In this document: positions 60,385 to 64,000 of the stretch, piece after piece
Position numbering within the stretch: the first letter of the stretch is position 1
Layout: every line of letters begins with the position of its first letter
Origin: CAYLHB01 sp041908795
GTDB taxonomy: Bacteria > Patescibacteriota > Minisyncoccia > Phycocordibacterales > UBA12088
Reading direction: 5' to 3'
DNA length: 64,000 nt
Assembly: GCA_041908795.1 (NCBI GenBank)
Contig: JAYRER010000048.1
Span: 41,807 to 105,806, forward strand
The notes under the pieces: model-generated
Database searches by the model: none
Seen by the model: the letters and a program-made list of their open reading frames with translations, nothing else
What the model was told of the DNA's origin: nothing
Program-made: the position numbers and the translations under genes

Positions 60385-60643
60385 CGGCAACTCACACCGT
60401 ACGCACTTCTCGCGAGCACCAACATTTTTGCGCAATGCCATTAGTCTGTTATACTCACCGTTACATCTTCGTGATGATTGAAATTAGGAGTAGTACTAAC
60501 CGTTCCGCTCCCGCATGTATTCCAAACCATGACACCTTCGTTCACAGTTCTAAAGAGAAATTTTGTGAATGTGGCTTAACTAAAAGCCGGTTGGCGTAGT
60601 ATGTCTTCGTAGGAACACGTGTGGTGCGCGGGCAAACCTGCAT
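60385..60643 (+). promoter_or_regulatory. intergenic region with rny promoter
   Basis: No gene seen in this 259-base gap. TGT-TATACT at 60447-60455 is the best -10, which would give rny a leader of about 180 bases. The leader has short inverted repeats but no strong terminator. Confidence 0.4.
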
Positions 60644-62173
60644 ATGTCACCATTACTTATCGTCGCCTCGCTCCTTGTTGCTGGCGGAGCGGGTGTCGGA
60701 CTTGGGTACCACCTGCGCGTTATTGTCGCAGCAGGCAAGAAAGGTTCGATGGAACTCGAAATCAAGCAAATGATGCTTGAGGCGAAGGAACACGCAAAAA
60801 AGATCGAAGAAGAGGGGGAAAAAAAACTGAAGGAAGAAAAGAAAGAAGCTGAAAAAGAGCTCAAGGAGAAGCAGGATTTCGTGAAGAAAGCGGAGTCACG
60901 TATTCTCGACCGTGAGACATTCCTCGACAAACGCCAGCAGGATCTCGACAAGGAAGTGGAGCACGTCAAGAAAAAAATCGAGGAGGTGCATGTGGTTAAA
61001 GAGCGTGTTGACGCACTCAAAAAGGAGCAGGAACAGGCTCTTGAGCGAGTGGCGAAGCTCACCGCGGACGATGCCAAGAACGAACTCCTTGCAAAGGTGG
61101 AACGTGAGGCGCAGGATGATTTGCTCGTCCGTATACAAAAGTTTGACCAACATGGCGCAGAAACGCTTGAGCGAAAGGCAAAAGACATTCTCACGACCGC
61201 CATTCACCGCCTCGGAAATGCAGTCACCACCGATGTACTCACCACCTCCATTACTCTCCCGAGCGAGGAAATCAAGGGGAAAATTATTGGGAAAGAGGGA
61301 CGCAACATTCGAGCATTTGAGCGCGCAACCGGCGTGGACGTGCTCATAGATGAAACACCTGGTGTAATCATCCTCTCATGTTTTGATCCTGTGCGTCGAC
61401 AAATAGCACGTGTTGCGCTTGAAAACCTTATTATTGACGGCCGCATCCAACCCGCAAAAATCGAGGAGTCGGTGCAGAAGGCGACGGAGGAAATCAATCG
61501 CATTATTAAGGAAAAGGGTGAGCAAGCGGCCTACGAAGCGGGGGTGTTAGGGCTCGACCCGCGCGTCCTCATGATTATGGGACGACTCCACTTCAGAACA
61601 AGCTATGGGCAAAATGTGCTCGCACATTCTGTTGAAATGGCACACATATCCGGCATGCTAGCGGAGGAATTGGGTGCGGACGTGCAGGTAGCAAAAGCAG
61701 GTGCACTCGTCCACGACATTGGAAAAGCTGTGGACCAAGATGTGCAGGGAACACACGTTGAGATAGGTCGCAGAATTCTTCAGAAATTCGGTACTGATGT
61801 CCGCATTATCCAGGCAATGCAGAGCCACCACGAGGAGTATCCGTACGAAACACCGGAGAGCATCATTGTGCAAGTTGCGGACGCTATCTCAGGTGGCCGA
61901 CCAGGGGCTCGTCGCGATACGGTGGAGAACTATATAAAACGTCTACAAGAACTAGAACAAATCGCGTCCTCGTTTGAGGGCGTCGAGAAAACGTTTGCCA
62001 TTGCGGCTGGCCGAGAAGTGCGCGTGTTCGTACGTCCCGATGACATCAGCGACCTGCAGGCGCGCGAACTCGCCCGCAACATTGCGGTACGCATCGAACA
62101 AGAGCTCAAATACCCCGGTGAAATCAAGGTAGCTGTCATCCGCGAGAGCCGTGCAATTGAGTTTGCGAGGTAG
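60644..62173 (+). CDS. rny: ribonuclease Y
   Basis: 509 residues. N-terminal membrane helix (LLIVASLLVAGGAGVGLGYH), a coiled coil (about 35-190), a KH domain (IKGKIIGKEGRNIRAFERAT) and an HD domain (HSVEMAHISGMLAEELGAD with ALVHDIGKAVD). Membrane-bound endonuclease that starts mRNA decay in many bacteria. If leaderless and hairpin-started mRNAs are the rule here, RNase Y would be the main entry to their decay (inference). Confidence 0.96.
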   Translation: MSPLLIVASLLVAGGAGVGLGYHLRVIVAAGKKGSMELEIKQMMLEAKEHAKKIEEEGEKKLKEEKKEAEKELKEKQDFVKKAESRILDRETFLDKRQQDLDKEVEHVKKKIEEVHVVKERVDALKKEQEQALERVAKLTADDAKNELLAKVEREAQDDLLVRIQKFDQHGAETLERKAKDILTTAIHRLGNAVTTDVLTTSITLPSEEIKGKIIGKEGRNIRAFERATGVDVLIDETPGVIILSCFDPVRRQIARVALENLIIDGRIQPAKIEESVQKATEEINRIIKEKGEQAAYEAGVLGLDPRVLMIMGRLHFRTSYGQNVLAHSVEMAHISGMLAEELGADVQVAKAGALVHDIGKAVDQDVQGTHVEIGRRILQKFGTDVRIIQAMQSHHEEYPYETPESIIVQVADAISGGRPGARRDTVENYIKRLQELEQIASSFEGVEKTFAIAAGREVRVFVRPDDISDLQARELARNIAVRIEQELKYPGEIKVAVIRESRAIEFAR

Positions 62174-62195
62174 TCCGCCGACTTTCTGCAAGCAT

Positions 62196-62771
62196 CTACG
62201 CTGCGTGCGGTGTGGCAACAATAAACGTCGTGTAGTTGAATTTGAGGTCCTGAATAGACTCCTCGAGTACCTCGAGACCATAAAGCTTTGCGCACGCCTT
62301 CGGAGCTATGACTCCAGTGGTTTTCGGCAAAATGCCCTTGCCAAGATCTGCTGCTGCTTGTGCAGTATCTGCGTATTCCACAAGCTCTATACCCGGCCAC
62401 CTGCGCTTCAAGTACATGCGACACTGCTTTAAAGCCTGATCATGGCTTGTTATTGCTGTAATATCGTCAGTGTGTGCACCGGGCATCACAAGGAGATTGT
62501 GGTGCACATCTATCTCAAACATTCGCTCTATTGAGAATGTGTAGCGAGCCATGGCGTGGACCGCTTCAATCACAATACCGCCATTACTGTTTTCAATAGG
62601 AAAAATTCCACGCTCAATAGAGCCATTTTTTAGCTTCTCAAGCACGTTGGCAACAGAGACGAGGTATGTTAACTCGGATTCCTCAAGATGAGCAAGATTA
62701 GCATAGACTCGAGCTGCCTCCTCGGAAAAACTTCCTTGTGCACCCGATAATCCGATTTTTATCGTCGGCAT
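62196..62771 (-). CDS. prephenate dehydratase-like protein, catalytic domain only
   Basis: 191 residues from the ATG at 62771 (MPTIKIGLSGAQGSFSEEAA). IFPIENSNGGIVIEAVH and VHHNLLVMPG match conserved dehydratase blocks. The catalytic TRF motif near the C-terminus reads TTF (FNYTTFIVA), so the Thr is kept but the Arg is lost, and no ACT regulatory domain follows. It may be a divergent dehydratase or a family member with another role, since no other aromatic amino-acid gene is near. TGC-TATACT lies 7 bases upstream. Confidence 0.75.
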   Translation of the reverse strand: MPTIKIGLSGAQGSFSEEAARVYANLAHLEESELTYLVSVANVLEKLKNGSIERGIFPIENSNGGIVIEAVHAMARYTFSIERMFEIDVHHNLLVMPGAHTDDITAITSHDQALKQCRMYLKRRWPGIELVEYADTAQAAADLGKGILPKTTGVIAPKACAKLYGLEVLEESIQDLKFNYTTFIVATPHAA

Positions 62772-62778
62772 AGTGGCG

Positions 62779-62784
62779 AGTATA
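62779..62784 (-). promoter_or_regulatory. extended -10 box, leaderless promoter
   Basis: TGC-TATACT, 7 bases, ATG at 62771. Confidence 0.55.
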
Positions 62785-62953
62785 GCAGAAACATGCTCCC
62801 CGAACCCGGCATCGCAAGTGAACCAATAATTTGAACACATCTATTTTCACTTGACTAGACGTGTGGATTACTATTGCGCTCAAAGTGTGGAAATGTATAC
62901 TTTTTTCAGGCCTATCACGCACAGGTTTACATTACCCATTTAGCCTAACGTTC

Positions 62954-63226
62954 ATGAACAAGCAAGATATCATTGAAAAAGTGCACGGTGTGCTCGGCAG
63001 TACAAAAGCCGATGCGGAACGAGCTGTGGAAACGGTAATTGACTCAATAACAGCAGGACTCAAGAGCGGGGACGAAGTCTCTGTTGCAGGTCTCGGTATT
63101 TTCTCAACTAAGGTTCGTCCGGCGAGGACGGGCCGCAACCCTCGCACCGGCGAGAGCATCAAGATCGCCGCTATGCGCGTACCAAAGTTCCGCGCCGCAA
63201 AGGGATTGAAGGATTCAGTGAAGTAG
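62954..63226 (+). CDS. HU-family DNA-binding protein
   Basis: 90 residues: MNKQDIIEKVHGVLGSTKAD, then VSVAGLGIFSTKVRPARTGR with RNPRTGE (the DNA-intercalating arm) and VPKFRAAKGLKDSVK. Typical HU/IHF size. It bends and compacts DNA and may help DNA uptake and recombination. TATACT at 62896-62901 gives a leader of about 45 bases, and TAGCCT lies 7 bases upstream as a possible leaderless alternative. Confidence 0.93.
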   Translation: MNKQDIIEKVHGVLGSTKADAERAVETVIDSITAGLKSGDEVSVAGLGIFSTKVRPARTGRNPRTGESIKIAAMRVPKFRAAKGLKDSVK

Positions 63227-63245
63227 TAGTTTCGTTAGTGTAAAC

Positions 63246-63280
63246 AAACAACTCCGCCATATGGCGGGGTTGTTTGTGTA
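63246..63280 (+). terminator. intrinsic terminator after the HU gene
   Basis: AAACAACTCCGCC pairs with GGCGGGGTTGTTT (13 base pairs including one G-U) with an ATAT loop, then GTGTATT. Confidence 0.75.
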
Positions 63281-63307
63281 TTGCCGTTGTGGGTATACTT
63301 ATTATCT

Positions 63308-63367
63308 ATGAATAAGGAAGTGTACGTGCTGCAGGTCTACCCACTTAAATCATGTACCCGAAAGTGA
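63308..63367 (+). CDS. possible 19-residue peptide
   Basis: ATG at 63308 starts MNKEVYVLQVYPLKSCTRK and ends with TGA at 63367. TATACT lies 8 bases before the ATG, the same leaderless layout as elsewhere. It may be chance: too short for composition tests. Confidence 0.2.
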   Translation: MNKEVYVLQVYPLKSCTRK

Positions 63368-63369
63368 GG

Positions 63370-63996
63370 TCACAGGCGCTTTTCAAAAACTTCTATAAAC
63401 AACAACTCTTCGCCGTCAGGTGACCACGTGGTCTCAATTCCAACCTCATATGGCGGAAGGAGAATGGGGATCGAAAGCATTCTTCGCTTCAGACCAGACT
63501 CTGGCCAACGTAAACCATTTTCAATAACGTTCCAAGTTCCAATAACCTTCAAGGTTCCATTACTTTCTTTAAATGGATTCTCGCTACTCCATCGTTCGGG
63601 AGAACTGAAACCCTGCTGCTCTAACCACGACGTTGCGAGAGATATGTCACCCAATGTTTTCAATATTCTAAAAGCACAAACTTCAACATGGGCACTATTT
63701 TGCATTCGAGTCCAATCCATCTGCATCAACTCTTCAGCACTTGGTGTATTTGTTTCAGCACTGACACAACTAGCTAGGCTTGGAAATCTATGCAAAGCAG
63801 CTCGTTGAGCAACCGTTAGTTGGTCACCAGGCCACTCTTTTACGATACCCTCAGTCTGAAATGCTGGCTCGCCCAAATCGGTTTCAATGAAATATACGTA
63901 CCAGACATATCGTAAAGATATAAAGCCCAAAATAGCAAAATACAGACCAGCATGTGCGAGTATGAAATACAGGATGATTTTCAGAAGCTTTTTCAT
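63370..63996 (-). CDS. hypothetical membrane-anchored protein
   Basis: 208 residues. N-terminal helix (IILYFILAHAGLYFAILGFI) then an extracellular domain with two cysteines (SLASCVSAETN, HVEVCAFRIL) that may pair. No family recognised. AT-rich compared with the surrounding genes. The ATG lies 4 bases from the right edge, so the promoter is outside. Confidence 0.6.
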   Translation of the reverse strand: MKKLLKIILYFILAHAGLYFAILGFISLRYVWYVYFIETDLGEPAFQTEGIVKEWPGDQLTVAQRAALHRFPSLASCVSAETNTPSAEELMQMDWTRMQNSAHVEVCAFRILKTLGDISLATSWLEQQGFSSPERWSSENPFKESNGTLKVIGTWNVIENGLRWPESGLKRRMLSIPILLPPYEVGIETTWSPDGEELLFIEVFEKRL

Positions 63997-64000
63997 ACCA

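Noticed and set aside
1..64000. CRISPR arrays, rRNA genes, prophage or transposase genes
   Set aside because: No regularly spaced repeats, no rRNA-like sequence and no mobile-element proteins were seen.

Overview
The window looks like a piece of a chromosome from a Candidate Phyla Radiation (Patescibacteria) bacterium, most probably a Parcubacteria or Kaiserbacteria-like lineage. This is inference from content: very tight packing, small housekeeping genes, a reduced trigger factor, RNase Y, type IV pilus and ComEC DNA-uptake genes, a glycolytic pgk-tpiA pair, malic enzyme, and almost no biosynthesis. No rRNA, tRNA, CRISPR array, phage or transposase was seen.

Layout. About 1-22.5 kb is a surface-polysaccharide region: a GtrA/GT-C fusion (cut by the left edge), an FAD mutase-like enzyme, glycosyltransferases, three NodB-type deacetylases, methyltransferases (one with a Trm112-like zinc ribbon), WecB, a sugar nucleotidyltransferase, two epimerase/SDR enzymes, a polyprenyl-phosphate sugar-1-phosphate transferase and a tandem pair of short UDP-sugar dehydrogenase-like proteins. 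Many of these genes overlap by ATGA. About 23.1-31.9 kb carries translation genes, all on the minus strand: rpsL-rpsG, fusA, a DUF151-like gene, tuf-rpsJ, then rplC-rplD-rplW-rplB. The usual S10 order is broken by an opposite-strand small membrane gene and by a long, highly structured rplC leader, and it stops after rplB. About 32-44.5 kb is mixed: M50 protease, L28, a PH-domain protein, an esterase, a ComEC split into two separate genes, malic enzyme, superoxide dismutase, RNase H, RecJ, a D,D-carboxypeptidase fused to an inactivated L,D-transpeptidase-like domain, and a HIT protein. About 45-54.5 kb holds pgk-tpiA and a type IV pilus operon (PilB, PilC and three pilin-like proteins). About 54.6-63.2 kb holds nusA, ppa, two secreted or anchored proteins of unknown function, a PPIase-less trigger factor, clpP, rny, a prephenate-dehydratase-like gene and an HU protein.

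How it works together. The left third supplies activated sugars, a lipid-linked first sugar, extension and decoration (deacetylation, methylation) of a cell-surface glycan. The pilus and ComEC genes suggest DNA capture, RNase H and RecJ could process nucleic acid, and the rest is core expression machinery.

Regulatory architecture is the most striking theme. At least fifteen operon-first genes have a -10 box, often extended (TGnTAnnnT), placed only 6-8 bases before the start codon with no Shine-Dalgarno, which predicts leaderless mRNAs. Others have good Shine-Dalgarno sites. Several terminators are directly fused to, or enclose, the next promoter, and nusA, rpsL and fusA have terminator-like hairpins almost at the predicted transcription start.
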